The notes under the pieces were generated by a model. The model worked only from the letters and a program-made list of their open reading frames with translations. It ran no database searches and was not told the DNA's origin. The translations under genes were made by a program, and so were the position numbers. From Tetracentron sinense (taxonomy: Eukaryota; Streptophyta; Magnoliopsida; Trochodendrales; Trochodendraceae), in the NCBI GenBank assembly GCA_015143295.1, contig CM026567.1, positions 15,828,416 through 15,892,415 of the forward strand: a stretch of DNA of 64,000 nt. Reading direction: 5' to 3'. Numbering within the stretch: position 1 is the stretch's first letter; each line of letters opens with the position of its first letter. This document shows positions 35,701 through 47,423 of this stretch, one piece after another.

Positions 35701-37492
35701 TCTAACTTCACTTTGAATTCAAAACGTCACAAAATCACCATCTAGTCAGAATAACTTGGAGAGGGTTACTTCGGTATCCCCTTGTACAGATATTAAGGAC
35801 ATCATGATTTGGTCGAGAGGCAACCATGGTCGGTTTTCAGTAAGATCCCAACTTCAGTCATTGTATTAAGTTCCCTCTTGGCCGTTTCCTCGTAGGATTG
35901 TATGGAATCCCAATATTCCCTCCAAAGTATCTTTCTTCCTATGGAATGCAGCATTTGATAAAATTCTAACATGTGACCATCAACAAAGTAGAGGGTGGCG
36001 AATGGCTAACCGATGCTTCTTGTGCTTTCAAGTGGAAGAGTCTGTGGATCATCTCTTGTTGCACAGTCCTATTATGTTTGGAATATGGGGTTTCTTCCTT
36101 TTCTGTGTGGGGGGTAGACTGGGTCTTTCTCTCCTCCTTAACTTCTTATCTTGTTGGTCAAAGATGTTTGTGGATGGGGCTAGGGAGGCGATTTGGGCAA
36201 TGCTTCCGAGGGTGATTTCATGGATGGTTTGGAAGGAGAGGAATCTCAGGGTTTTTGAGGATTTCTCCTCTTCAGTGGAGCGTCTTTGTAGGCAGATCCG
36301 TATGGTGGTGTTGGAGTGGGCAGGCTTACATTTTGATGTGGAAGCTTTGAGGGGGGTGTTAGGCTGATGTAGTGTTTTTGGGCGTCTGGGTTATATTTTG
36401 GTTGAGTTTATGTGCTTGTAAACTTTTCCAAGTCCTTTGTCCTTTCTTATCTCTTTCTTGTATTTCTATTTTCTTATTTATAAAGCTTATTTACCGATCA
36501 AAAAAAAAAACCCTAAATGTTACAATATTATTTTATTGAATTTTGAGGAGTCCAAATTCAAAGTCCAAAGAGGAACTAAATCAAGTCTTCTACACGTTTA
36601 ATACAATGTTTTCATTAGATGTATCAATATACAGAAAGTAATTCCCATCATCATTTATAGCTGGGGGAGGGGGCAGGGGGGCCAAACAGAACACTCAAAT
36701 AACAAACCACAATTCAGCCAAACATAAAAAATTCAAGAAGATCCAAAGAAAAAAAAAATCAATGATGCCACCTTCAATCCAATATTTCTGTATCAGAAAA
36801 TTTATATACAACTTCAAATATCCCAGTTAATAATTAACTTACTAAAATATATATAAATTAAAGCAAAACTGCAATATATGATACATGGCAAAATATCATT
36901 TAAATATTTTGCACTCATAACATTGAACTGATCAGAGGCAAAAGAGGTTTCCTAAGTTCCATTATATAAATATTTTTACTTCTAACTTGGAAGCAACATT
37001 GCTGATTTCCATTATATAAATATTAAAGAATATATATCTATATATCTATATATATATATATATATAAAGGAGTCTAAAACGTTGCTACATAGAACTTGTG
37101 AGAGCCATAACTTGTTCTTCTGGAATCTAAATCAATCCTGGTTTTATTCCACCTACTACAAATTAAATAAAGAAAAATATATAAAAATATGAGAAATATT
37201 GTATAGCATCTGATCCTAGGGTCCAGAATATCTTTTAGGTCAAAATCGAAAAACCAACCAGATATTAAATTTCAGAGAATTCTGAATTCGATAAAGAGTT
37301 GATTGCGCCATATAAAGTCCTATCGCAAAAGAGGTCGAAGTAACAAGAAAATTTAGGCAAAGAAAAATTCTAGGAAATTTCAATTTCAAACCTTGGGTTT
37401 GAATAGGATGAATATGAAGTGACCGCTGATGAGCTATTGCTGTGCTGCTCGCTAGAAAACATTCTGAAAATTTGATATCCAGAAGGAGCCAT
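32720..37492 (-). CDS. Candidate three-exon gene for a 74-residue protein
   Basis: Minus strand: exon 1 37492-37392 (ATG; MAPSGYQIFRMFSSEQ, Ser-rich), exon 2 32959-32884 (LLWKEMFEDGFGFSISATLV), exon 3 32767-32720 (ETHKSIKSELTLLMK, then TAG). Splice sites are AAG|GTTTGA, GTTTTAG|TTTGC, AGG|GTACAA and TTGCACAG|GAG. All phases agree, giving one continuous 74-codon frame. No family is recognised; the middle has an amphipathic or short hydrophobic patch followed by WKKR. Intron 1 is 4.4 kb and contains the LINE fragment 35755-36510. A 42-base splice-bounded segment at 33264-33223 could be an optional exon keeping the frame. Evidence is splice and phase agreement only. Confidence 0.4.
33265..35754. 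other. Intron 1 (distal part) of the candidate gene, no exon seen
   Basis: AT-rich, with a possible transposon edge at about 34195-34230 (AAGGCCCTGTTCGTTTACC resembles ends of small plant DNA transposons; the partner end was not found) and a (TA)n run near 35240-35257. No coding segment is supported. Confidence 0.35.
35755..36510 (+). pseudogene. 5'-truncated LINE fragment with poly(A) tail
   Basis: Contains the C-terminal zinc-binding region of a LINE ORF2: DIMIWSRGNHGRFSV (about 35800), IPSKVSFFLWNAAFDKIL (about 35910) and MANRCFLCFQVEESVDHLLL (36002 onward), then MVWKERNLRVFED. A frameshift lies near 35850-35900. The 3' untranslated part ends in an A tract (36500-36510). Truncation at the 5' end and an A tail are typical of LINE insertion by target-primed reverse transcription. 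The insertion lies in the long intron of the candidate gene, opposite in strand. Confidence 0.8.
36511..37391. other. Intron 1 (proximal part) of the candidate gene
   Basis: AT-rich, with a (TA)n run at about 37030-37066. No gene recognised. Confidence 0.35.
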
Positions 37493-38141
37493 TCTGAACA
37501 ATCACAATTAGTTCCATCAAAGAAAAAAACGGACACTTGTCACAATCACAATCACAATCAGCTGCCACACACGATGCCCAAAAGTTGAACTGATCGAGAA
37601 ATAGAAAAGATGTGGAAGATCCGTAGTATTTACTTTCTTTTCCGGCCAAACATCTTCCCATCTTTCTCTCAGGACAGGGCCCCACGCTTTTACCCAACCA
37701 AAAAAAAAAAAGTTAACACGTCATTAAAAGTAGGGATTAAGATGGGTCAACGTTATCATAAAACGAGATTAATGATGAACACGAGCTCCTCCTGTTCTTC
37801 CAACTAAATAGACCACTCCGGTTGGCTCTTCAATGGAGCTCATGTTCATATATGTTAATCTCTTCAAATACAGGAGCTGTGCATGGGTTTTTTTTTTCTT
37901 TCTTACCCATCACTCGCTGTAGAACCAATGCTGAGCCAGAAATGCATGTATTGAAACCCACTGAGAAACTTCTCAAATCTGCCAGATACCAAAAAAATGG
38001 AGACTTTATTGCTTTACTGGTTGAAGCTTGAAACAGATAATTTCGATTCAAAATCCTCGAAAAAATCAGCATCAACCTTTCAAAGAACAACCTTCTAAAT
38101 ACAACAAATCGTATAACATCAAAAACCAAGAACCTCTTTTG
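37493..38141. other. Short intergenic region upstream of the 74-residue candidate
   Basis: About 650 bp between the candidate ATG and the stop of the patatin-like gene, both transcribed leftwards. It includes a repeated GATTGT run (CACAATCACAATCACAATCA, near 37540-37560). It would hold the 3' untranslated region of the patatin-like gene and the candidate's promoter. Confidence 0.4.
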
Positions 38142-39696
38142 CTAATGATCTCCTGCAAGTCTGGCCTTCCTCAGCTTGTGTTCATCTGAGAGTATCTTAG
38201 CAAAACGAGTGAGGGCTTCCCCATTGGTCTCCTGAATCTCCTCTTCCTTCATCATCTCTGTTTGCACTGATGAATTGGACCATGGCACCTTCTTCTTTAG
38301 AAGATCTTCACCAATCTTCACCAGATTTCTCAAGTTCTCTTCACTCGCAATGTCCACTGATGAGGCATTACCCGTCAACGTGTGATCCTGTTTAAACATA
38401 GATAATCGATCATAAGCCATTATTGCATTACTATCTCTGTTATTTCCCAAAATACGATTAGAGGTTAGTTACCCATCATTACCTGTATTCGAAGATAGTT
38501 CCTTTCACAATTGTGTGCTTTGAATAGAGAGGATACAGGAATTTCCACCATATCCATGCTTGCTTGGCAAAGGGTGTCTATCAATGGCAAGCTTCCGCTG
38601 TGCCGCAACCATTCAAATACACCCCACTTTGAGGCTTCGGCTGCACTGTATTTCTCTTTGCACTTAGCTGCTCCTGTTCCTAGAGAGATTACTAGGAGCT
38701 GATCATGAGTTGTAATCTGCTTGCTCATGTGGGCAATGGCCATCAGTGTCTGTGTAGGTAATTTCAAAAATTAGTTCAATTCAACAGTTTTTGTGTCTTT
38801 TGGTGAACAATACCAATACATACATGACTTAGACTTACTGGATTATTTGCAGCAACTCCACCATCGATGAGATTGAAACTTCGGGTATATCCCTGAGAGT
38901 CTTTGGTTTCAAAGTAGTGAGCCGGAAGGTATGTCGGAGCTGCGGAAGTGCTTATACAAATATCAGAAAGAAGAGCATTCATTGAGGCATCCTTTCTTGC
39001 CTCCGATGCGGAGAAGATGATCGGTTTGAGGAGTTTGATGTCGAAAGTTGGAATCACCACATCGGTTAAGGTCTGATCGATTCTCGTATCGCTTAACAAT
39101 TCTTCCACTTTCCTATGCAGATACTTCCCATTATATTTAGGCCCTCTGATTGCACCAAACAACCCTTTAATGGAATTTATATAGCCAGTCCTGCAACACA
39201 CAACTGAATTCAGAACAAATCATAAATGTTAAAGTATTATCCTTCTTCTAATGCAAGAAATTCAGAAAGCCTTCATTACTACTTACCCATTTTGAGGAAA
39301 AATCTTGGGGCAATTGTCCAAGTAAAACTCTGTAATATCCTTAGCAGCAAAAAGAGGGCGGTTGTTATTACCCGGAGCTGATAGCATGGTTGCCACTAGC
39401 CCTCCGGTGCTAGTTCCGGCAATGACGTCAAAATAGTCTGCAATCCTAGCTTCCTCACCATCGAGATCCTGCAACCCACCAAACTATTTCAGTCTCTACA
39501 CTTGAATTCTACCATCAGATTTTCTCCTTGCATGCAACTACATAGCAAAAGGCTACTGGTTTACCTGAAGCTTGGACTCGAGAAATGCGAGGATGGTGCT
39601 CGGAATTATGCCTCTAATGCCGCCTCCGTCAATGCTTAGCACTGTAACCATCTTGCCCAGTTCATGTGGAAGGTTGTGAGCACTGTTAGAAGCCAT
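38142..39696 (-). CDS. Patatin-like phospholipase (acyl hydrolase), complete, five exons
   Basis: Minus strand exons: 39696-39565, 39468-39287, 39190-38839, 38749-38483 and 38387-38142 (TAG). All introns are GT-AG and the phases join into 392 residues, the usual size for plant patatin-like proteins. Exon 1 has the oxyanion loop DGGGIRG (about residues 23-29). Exon 2 has the nucleophile elbow GTSTGG with catalytic Ser. Exon 3 has DGGVAANNP with catalytic Asp, completing the Ser-Asp dyad. These enzymes hydrolyse acyl groups from phospholipids and galactolipids and act in lipid signalling and defence. There is no obvious N-terminal signal peptide ([15 protein letters not shown]), which suggests a cytosolic form like the PLP2 group. 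The frame is intact, so it is probably functional. Confidence 0.93.
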
Positions 39697-39776
39697 GAAA
39701 ACAAAATCAAAATCACTAACCACTGAATGCAGTTGATAACTTGAAACGAAGATGGGATTCTGTAGAAACTTTAATA

Positions 39777-39785
39777 CTATTTATA
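39777..39785 (-). promoter_or_regulatory. TATA box of the patatin-like gene
   Basis: The minus strand reads TATAAATAG about 81-89 bp upstream of the ATG (39696), a normal plant distance. Confidence 0.6.
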
Positions 39786-40258
39786 ATTATCCAGAGAGAT
39801 TGGCTTACTAAATCTGCTTCGACACTTCAAAAAGGAAATGGGAGGAATGTTTTTAGAAGAGATGCTAAATAAGGTTTTGGGTTTTTGGGATTTTATCCAT
39901 AAAATTATCTTATCCTACGAATTCTACAAAGAATATTCGATGAACTTTTGGGAGTACCGTTGCCATGGAGAGCAGATGAGAGTATCCCCTGTTCTCAGGC
40001 AGCTGAGTCATGTCCCCCAAAAGAAATTAGAAACTATCCGTGTTTATCCATTTACCGTAACCGTAATGCCCACTTTACTAAAACGGCAGTAATACATCAC
40101 CTGCGCCAGATGTCATATATTGATTGGTACAACGAGCGGCAACTATGGTAGTTAAAGGAAAAAGAAGATCGGATGGGTGGTCCCAAAAGGTTTTAAGCAT
40201 AAACGAACAAATCAGTAGAAATTGTTGGACGGTTGATGATCATGGAGTATATAGAAGT
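39786..40258. other. Upstream flank of the patatin-like gene, no other gene
   Basis: Promoter side of the patatin-like gene up to the target-site duplicate TAACC (40259-40263) of the CRM-like element. No ORF with recognisable similarity. Confidence 0.4.
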
Positions 40259-40263
40259 TAACC

Positions 40264-40782
40264 TGATGGCGATGATATTTTATCGAATGGTAGTGTAGCT
40301 ACACGGAATCACAGCCCACCCAAAGAGAAGCCAAAAAGACAGATACGTTGACCTATCCACTTCCTTGATTGAATAGCTTTCAATTACAATATTCAGTTTG
40401 TTCAATTGACCTAACTAGTTACAATTTCAATATTCAGTTTGTTCAATTAACCTAACTAGTTAGTGGTCCCTTTTGTCTTATTAAATCAATGGTCTAGAAT
40501 TCCTAGGAGGATATCCAAGGGCTGAGATTAAAAAGGGTGAATCCTTTGTATTCGTGAGATTGGAACCGAGGGTTTTCACTTTACTTTTGGCAAATATAGA
40601 ATATCGAGGGTTTATCTCCCAACTAATACCCGTGCACCGAGGGTTTATCTCCCAACTAATACCAGTGCATCTAGGCTTGAGTTCTTGTTGATATTGCATG
40701 AGCCATCTTCTCTTCTTGTTTGATATTTCATCCTTGTACGTGTGGTGCAATCTCGGGTGAGGTGTTGTTTAAGATTGCATCA
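40264..40782 (+). repeat. 5' LTR of the CRM-like element (519 bp)
   Basis: Contains two short tandem duplications that the 3' LTR lacks: AATATTCAGTTTGTTCAATT (40390s and 40430s) and GAGGGTTTATCTCCCAACTA (40608 and 40638). These explain most of the length difference between the LTRs. Confidence 0.82.
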
Positions 40783-40839
40783 GTTTGGTATCAGAGTCCA
40801 ATTCATCATTTGAGGGTTTTGTGAATCGGCAATATCACC

Positions 40840-43800
40840 ATGGTTGGTGGGCGTGGCCGTGGCCATGGTCGGGGTCATTGTGAAGAACCTCTTCCAAGAG
40901 ATCGTGATGTCAGGGACATTGAGATTGATGATTTGAGAAGGCAAGTTCAGCAACTCACAAAGCGTTTGGAGCATTGTGAATCCCAGAACCGCGATGATTT
41001 CAGTCTCGATTTTGCAGATGGTGTTAATCCGTTTCATCGTGGTCCTCCGCGAGATGAGCCAGATGATGGGGTCAGGACTTCTCGTATGGCTCGATATCAA
41101 GCAAGGGTACGAGATGTCGACTTAAAGGTGGACATACCGGTGTTTGAAGGTAAGATCAGACCCGATGAATTTATTGATTGGTTAAATATAGTAGAACGAA
41201 TTTTTGATTATAAAGAGGTTTCGAACAGTCGCAAAGTTAAAATTGTTGCAATCAAGTTGAAGACACATGCATCAGCTTTGTGGGAACAATTGAAAGTCCG
41301 AAGAGAAAGAATGGGAAAAGAAAAAATAACCTCATGGGAAAAAATGAAAAAGAAATTAAAAAAGAAATTCTTACCAAAAAATTATTTTCATGAATGCTAT
41401 TTAAATATTTATAATTTTAGACAAGGCACTCGATCAATTGATGAGTATACTGAAGAATTTGATTTACTCACTATGAGGTGTGGTGTGAATGAACCAGAAG
41501 AGCAGACTATGGCTCGTTATCTTGGCAGGTTTCGCCAGGAAATTCGTGATGTCGTATCCTTGCAACCTTATTGGTCGTATAATGACTTGTACAAGCTGGC
41601 CATAAATGTTGAGAAGCAACTCAAACAGAAATCACTTTGAACATCGAGTAACACCGGATGGCGAAGAGGTGATCATAGGGGGGAAGCAAATCGGGCAAAG
41701 GCTATTAGTAGTCAGTCTAGACAGCCCACAAGAGAGCCTGATAATTACCAGAAGCGGCGACAAGAAGCTCATGAGTCAACTTCTAGTAAACCAACTACTT
41801 TTGGTGGTAAGCCTATTAAGTGCTTTAAGTGTCAGGGTTATGGTCATGTATCATCAAATTGCCCGAATCGAAAGTACATAAATTTAGTGGAAGAAGTAGA
41901 GAGAGAGTTAGAGGTGACTGAACCAATTTATGATTACCCCGAAAATGGAGAAGATGAGATCACTTGGAGTGACCATGGTGAAGCCCTAGTAATTCGATGT
42001 AGCATGAGTACAACCCGTGCAGTTGAGGATGTTGATTGGTTGCGCAATAACATCTTTCACATGCAATGTACCACATATGGGAAAGTTTGCAATTTGATCA
42101 TTGATGGTGGCAGCTGTGAGAATGTAGTATCACAAGAAATGGTTGATAAGTTGAAGTTGAAGGCTGAAAAGCGACCCACACCCTACAAGCTTGCATGGTT
42201 CAAGAAAGGAAATGACGTAACCGTAAATTAATGTTGTTTAATTTCTTTTTTTATTGAAAAGTCCTATAAAGATGTCATATGGTGTGACGTAGTGCCAATG
42301 GATGCATGTCATCTCTTATTGGGTAGACCATGGCAATATGATCGTAGGGTCACTCATGATGGATACAGAAATACCTACACATTTTGGAAGAATAGTATAA
42401 AGATAATTTTGGGTCCATCTAAGACAAAGTGTACCTAAGCCCGTTATGGGGGAGGGTAGCAATTTTCTGTCCATGGCTGAGTTCATAAGGGAATTGGAAA
42501 ATGAGGGAGATGTGTACATGTTGCTTATCAAGGAGCAAAATGGGGAGAGTTCGGTCTCACTAATACTTGAGCCTCTAATGAGAAAGTATGTCGATGTTAT
42601 AGCGGATGAGCTACCAGCTGGATTACCGCCCATGAGAGATATCCAACATCATATTGACCTCATCCCTGGGTCAAGTTTACCGAACAAAGCTGCATATCGC
42701 ATGAGTCATCATGAGCATGAAGAGCTCCAGAAACAGGTTGCAGAATTGGTAGATAAAGGGTTGATTCGGGACAGCATGAGCCCTTGTGTCATCCCAGCTC
42801 TCATGACTCCTAAGAAAGATGGGACTTGGAGAATATGTGTGGACAGTAGAGCTGTAAATAAGATTACCATTAAATATCGGTTTCCAATCCCACGGTTGGA
42901 CGGTATGTTGGACATGCTTGCGGGCTCTGGGTGTTCTCTAAGATTGATCTCCGTAGTGGGTATCACCAAATAAGGATAAGGTTTGGGACGAATGGAAAAC
43001 AACATTCAAGACGAGATGGGTTGTATGAGTGGCTAGTCATGCCATTCGGGTTGTCAAATGCACCTAGTACCTTTATGCACCTGATGAATCAAGTGTTTTG
43101 ACAATTTATTGGGAAGTTTGTTGTAGTCTATTTTGATGACATATTTGTGTATAGTGAAAACAAAGACCAACACTTTGATCATCTTCAACAAGTTTTACAT
43201 GTGTTGAGAGGGCAGAAGCTTTATGCCAACTTAAAGAAATGTGAGTTTCTGACTGATAGTTTAGTATTTTTGGGGTATGTTGTATCAGTTGAAGGAATCA
43301 AGGTGGATCCAAAGAAAGTGGAAGCTATTTTAGAATGGGCGACTCCTAAAAGTATCTATGATGTAAGGAGTTTTCACGGGTTGGCATCATTCTATAGGTG
43401 ATTTATTCGTGACTTTAGCACCCTTATGACTCCTATTGCAAATGCTTTAAAAGAAGGCAAGTTTCGTTGGACTGAGCAAGCTGACCAAAGTTTTCAATGT
43501 ATAAAAAGGAGAATGACTGAAGCTCCTATGTTGGCTCTTCCAGATTTTGATAAAATCTTTGAGATTGATAGTGATGCATCTCATGTTGGAATTGGGGCTG
43601 TTTTGAGTCAAGAGGGTCAACCAATAGCATTCTTCAATAAAAAGTTGAATGATACAAGAAGGAGGTATTCAACTTATGACATAGAATTTTATTCTATTGT
43701 TCAGGCATTGCGACATTGGAGACATTATTTAATTCAGAGAGTTTATTCTCTATTTTGACCATGAAGCATTCAAATACATTAATAGTCAACACTCTTTGAA

Positions 43801-45292
43801 TCGCCGACATGGGAAGTGGGTGGAGTATTTACAAGAGTTCAACTTTATTATTCGGCATAAGGTGGGCAGTCAAAACAAGGTAGCTGATGCCTTGAGTCGA
43901 AGGGTAGCTTTACTCAGTATCATGCAAATCAAGGTTATTGGGTTTGATATTTTCAAGGAATTATATGAGACAGATCCAGACTTTGGGCACATTTAGGCAG
44001 ATTGCATGGGAAATGGTTCTAATGGAGATTTTTTCTTGCAAGACAGGTTTCTATTTTGAGGAATCCAACTATGTGTTCCTAATTGCTCGCTAAGGGACGC
44101 TATAGTAACCGAACGACATGATGGGGGTTTAGGAGGTCACTTTGGTCGTGACAAAACACTAGCTGCAATTGAAGATCATTTCTATTGGCCGAAGCTACGA
44201 AGAGATGTTAATGCATATGTGGAAAGATGTGGAATTTGTCACCAAGCCAAGGGTCACTCTCAAAACACGGGTTTTTATATGCTGCTACTAGTTCCTGAAT
44301 CACCATGGGAAGATGTTAGCATGGATTTCGTGTTGGGATTACCGAGAACATCACGAGGTATGGATTCTGTGTTTGTTGTAGTTGATCGTTTTTCAAAAAT
44401 GGCACACTCTGTTGCTTGTTCCAAGACCTTGGATGCGAGTCATGTGGCTAGACTTTATTTTAAGGAGGTAGTCAAGCTACATGGCATTCCCAAAATTATC
44501 ATTTTTGATAGAGGCCCAAAGTTTATGGGACACTTTTGAAGGACTTTATGGAGATTGATGGGAACTAGACTACAATATAGCAATTCTCATCACCCACAAA
44601 CAGACGGCCAGACGGAAGTTGTTAATAGGTCATTGGGAAACTTGTTGAGAAGTTTGGTTGGAGAGAATAAGAGGAGTTGGGATGATGTCTTGCCACATGC
44701 TGAATTTGCATACAACCGATCAAGGAGTAGATCAACAAGCAAAAGTCTCTTTGAAGTTGTTTATGGCCGAAATCCACGCAGCCCATTAGATCTGATTCCT
44801 TTGCCGATACATGGTCACTTTAGTGGAGATGCAGAGGACATGGTAGAGTACACCAAGGAGTTGCATGTACAGGTGAGAAATTAGCTAGAAGAAAGCAACA
44901 AGAAATATAAAGAGGGAGCAGACAAATGCAGGAGAAGTGCAGAATTTAAGGAAGGTGATCTTGTATGGATTAACCTTCATAGTGAAACGTTCCCTCGAGG
45001 AAAGTATAGTAAGCTAAAGGATCGAGCTGATGGGCCATTCAAGGTGTTGAAAAGAATTGGTGAAAATACCTACCAAATTGAACTACTGGGAAACATGGAG
45101 GTGTCCGCCACTTTTAATGTGGCTGATTTGCAAGCATATCATGGAGGGTCGGATGAGGAGAGTGTAGACTCGAGGGCGAGCCTTTTCCATCCCAGCGGGA
45201 ATGATGGCGATAATATTTTATTGGATGGTAGTGTACCTACACCGAATCACAACCCACCCAAAGAGAGGCCAAAAAGACAGATACGTCCTTGA
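40840..45292 (+). pseudogene. CRM-like gag-pol polyprotein, several frameshifts and stops
   Basis: gag 40840-41640 (266 codons; PDEFIDWLNIVERIFDYKEV, MARYLGRFRQEI) starts Gly/Arg-rich. Then in other frames: zinc knuckle CFKCQGYGHVSSNC (41821-41862), protease IIDGGSCENVV (about 42100), RT 42446-43400 ([36 protein letters not shown]), RNase H 43426-43996 ([18 protein letters not shown]), integrase 44110-44884 ([39 protein letters not shown]). The C-terminus (45044-45292) reads VSATFNVADLQAYHGGSDEE and ends RPKRQIRP inside the LTR. Breaks lie near 41638, 42230, 42960, 43100 (TGA), 43400, 43756, 43995, 44537 and 44882, so the element is dead. Confidence 0.88.
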
Positions 45293-45632
45293 TTGAATAG
45301 CTTTCAATTACAATATTCAGTTTTTTCAATTGACCTAACTAGTTAGTGGTCCCTTTTGTCTTATTAAATCAATGGTCTAGAATTGCTAGGAGGATATCCA
45401 AGGGCTGGGATTAAAGAGGGTGAGTCCTTTGTATTAGTGAGATTGGAACCAGGGGTTTTCACTTTACTTTTGGCAAATACAGAATACCGAGGATTTATCT
45501 CCCAACTAATACTAGTGTATCTGGGCTTGAGTTTTTATTGATTTTGCATGAGCCATCTTCTCTTCTTGTTTGATATTTCATTCTTGTACGTGTGGTGCAA
45601 TCTTAGGTGGGGTGTTGTTTGAGATTGCATCA
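45202..45632 (+). repeat. 3' LTR of the CRM-like element (431 bp), overlaps pol end
   Basis: TGATGGCGAT to GATTGCATCA. The pol stop (45290-45292) lies 89-91 bases inside it, so the last 30 codons are LTR-encoded. Confidence 0.82.
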
Positions 45633-45635
45633 GTT

Positions 45636-46000
45636 TGGTGCAAGGACCTAACCAATACTCCACAAAAGTCGCGACTGATGGGAGCGGAAGGTTAAATCCC
45701 TTTATCATCATAGCTCATCACCCGAGCTGAGTACCAGTGGGCCCTGCCTGCATCATACTCCCCCTGTTGAAATCTCGCGTCTCGCGAGAGGGTTATGACA
45801 TAGGTCACGAATCCCACCCTAGTGCCCGTTGAAATCACATACGCTAGCAAGGGGAGTCCAACTTGAGCTCTGATACCATTTGGTATAAGGACCTAACCAA
45901 TACCCTACAAAAGCCGCGACTGATGGGAGCGAAAGGCTAAATCCCTTTATCATCATAGCTCGCCACCCGAGCTGAGTCCTAGTGGGCCTTGCCTGCATCA
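45636..46000 (-). mobile_element. TRIM-like miniature LTR element (365 bp)
   Basis: Two 120-bp direct repeats (45636-45755 and 45881-46000; TGGTGCAAGGACC ... GCCTGCATCA) flank 125 bp. On the minus strand the interior begins with TGGTATCAGAGCTC, a tRNA-Met primer-binding site (45878-45865), and ends with the purine tract CAACAGGGGGAG. There is no coding capacity, which defines a TRIM. It starts three bases after the CRM-like 3' LTR, and its outer end GCATCA is the same as the CRM LTR end. Confidence 0.8.
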
Positions 46001-46005
46001 TAACC

Positions 46006-47423
46006 AGCTTTAGTTACATATGAGCAATACTCTATAGGTCCCCTCCACGCCCTCACAAAGCCCCTTCAATCTATGGTTAAACAAGATTTAACCCTTGTGC
46101 TTAGTGCTGAAAACACAGCTTTACAGACAAATTTGGATTGGGTTGGTGATCTGGGAGGCTTCAATTGCAGGCCAACCAGCAAGATGGACCAAGATAGCTG
46201 CCATTTCAACAATGCCGCCGCTCTCACTTCCTTCAATCCAAGTAAGCCCTTTGAAATTTCTCTTGTTCTTCAGATGAAATTAGGTTTTTTTTAGAGGGTT
46301 TTTGAGTGTTGAAATTAGGGTTTGTTCTTTCTCTGATTTGTTATACTCATTTGGTATTCTTTCTCTTTTTTCATTTTTACATTTCAGGTCATGACAATTG
46401 CAAATTTCCATCGAGGCCCCGTTGAATTATTAAAGATTACTTATTAAGGGTACATTTGTAGTTTCCTAAATTTATGATTTTGTGAAACGACGATGCAGCT
46501 TTACTGTGAACAACGGTAGCTTTACTAGCTCTCCGACGACGACACAAGTGGGGACTGCTGGAGCTGATTTGAGCGGAGGCGGTCCGGTTGTTGGCTGGTG
46601 GGGTCGGGCGTCTATCGCCGTTACTTCTATCGGAACGTGTTTCCCTTTTAACATTCTTTAACTGCTGTTAATTTTTCATCCATCTTTAGGGTTAAGCAAT
46701 TTAACCTTGATTTTTAGAAAAAGTTAAAATAAAATTACACTATTTAACCATGGTTAAGGTTTGCTAACCCAATGTCTCTCCCTATTTTAACACCCTTTAA
46801 CTGTGGTTAAGTTTCACTCACCCTTAGGTTTAATTTATTTAACCTTGGTTTTTAAGGGAAAAAAAAATTTAACACCTTGGGTAAGTGAACATAATCACAG
46901 TTAAAGGATGTTAAAATGTTTTTAATGATTTTTTAAAAACCAAGGTTAAAGGGCTTAATCCTAAGGGTGGGTGAAACTTAACCATAGTTAAAGGGTATTG
47001 AAATGGGGAGAGATGTTGGGTTAGTGAATCATAACCACAATTAAAGGGTACTAATTTTTTTTCCATAAAGCAAGATTAAATGGCTTAACCTAAAGGGTGG
47101 GTGAAACTTAACCACAGTTAAAGGATTTTAAAAGAGTAAAAACGTGGCCATTTAAAAGGGTAAGGCATTGCCAAGTACCGGGTTCTGGTATTGGGTGGAC
47201 TAGAGGATATTCACTCCTTCTCTCAGGTCTCACCAAGGGAGGAGACCGTAACTCACCTCATATATTTTTTATTACATAAGATCATTGGTCTATATTTGGG
47301 GATGGGGGGAGACACTAACTCACCTCCTCAGAATATATTATCGGTCAATAATAGTCAAGGGAAAATATTCCTCCTCGAACACTTTATTGTCATATGTTTT
47401 TATTATTATTATTATTATTTTTT
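46006..47423. other. Non-coding region with dispersed TTAACC(N)TGGTTAA motifs
   Basis: 46010-46640 has no recognised gene. From about 46680 to 47130 the phrases TTAACCATGGTTAAG, TTAACTGTGGTTAAG, CTTAACCATAGTTAAAGG and CTTAACCACAGTTAAAGG recur in both orientations with (G)GTGGGTGAAACTTAACC. The same sequence is part of the tandem unit at 47761-49180, so this is probably a decayed relative of that repeat. A TTA microsatellite lies at 47400-47417. Confidence 0.45.

Larger units (their letters stand above)
40264..45632 (+). mobile_element. CRM-like Ty3 chromovirus
   Basis: LTRs 40264-40782 (519 bp) and 45202-45632 (431 bp) begin TGATGGCGAT and end GATTGCATCA. The primer-binding site (TGGTATCAGAGTC, 40786-40798) follows the 5' LTR. 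gag-pol spans 40840-45292 and its last ~90 bases lie inside the 3' LTR. That overlap, the gag sequence and the FNVADLQAYH tail suit the CRM (centromeric retrotransposon) clade; the clade call is from memory. The left flank TAACC (40259-40263) recurs at 46001-46005, beyond a TRIM element, so the TRIM lies inside the original insertion limits. Confidence 0.8.

Noticed and set aside
46073..46654. Two 60-73-codon ORFs
   Set aside because: No conserved motif, no splice support, and a GC-richer patch alone is weak evidence.
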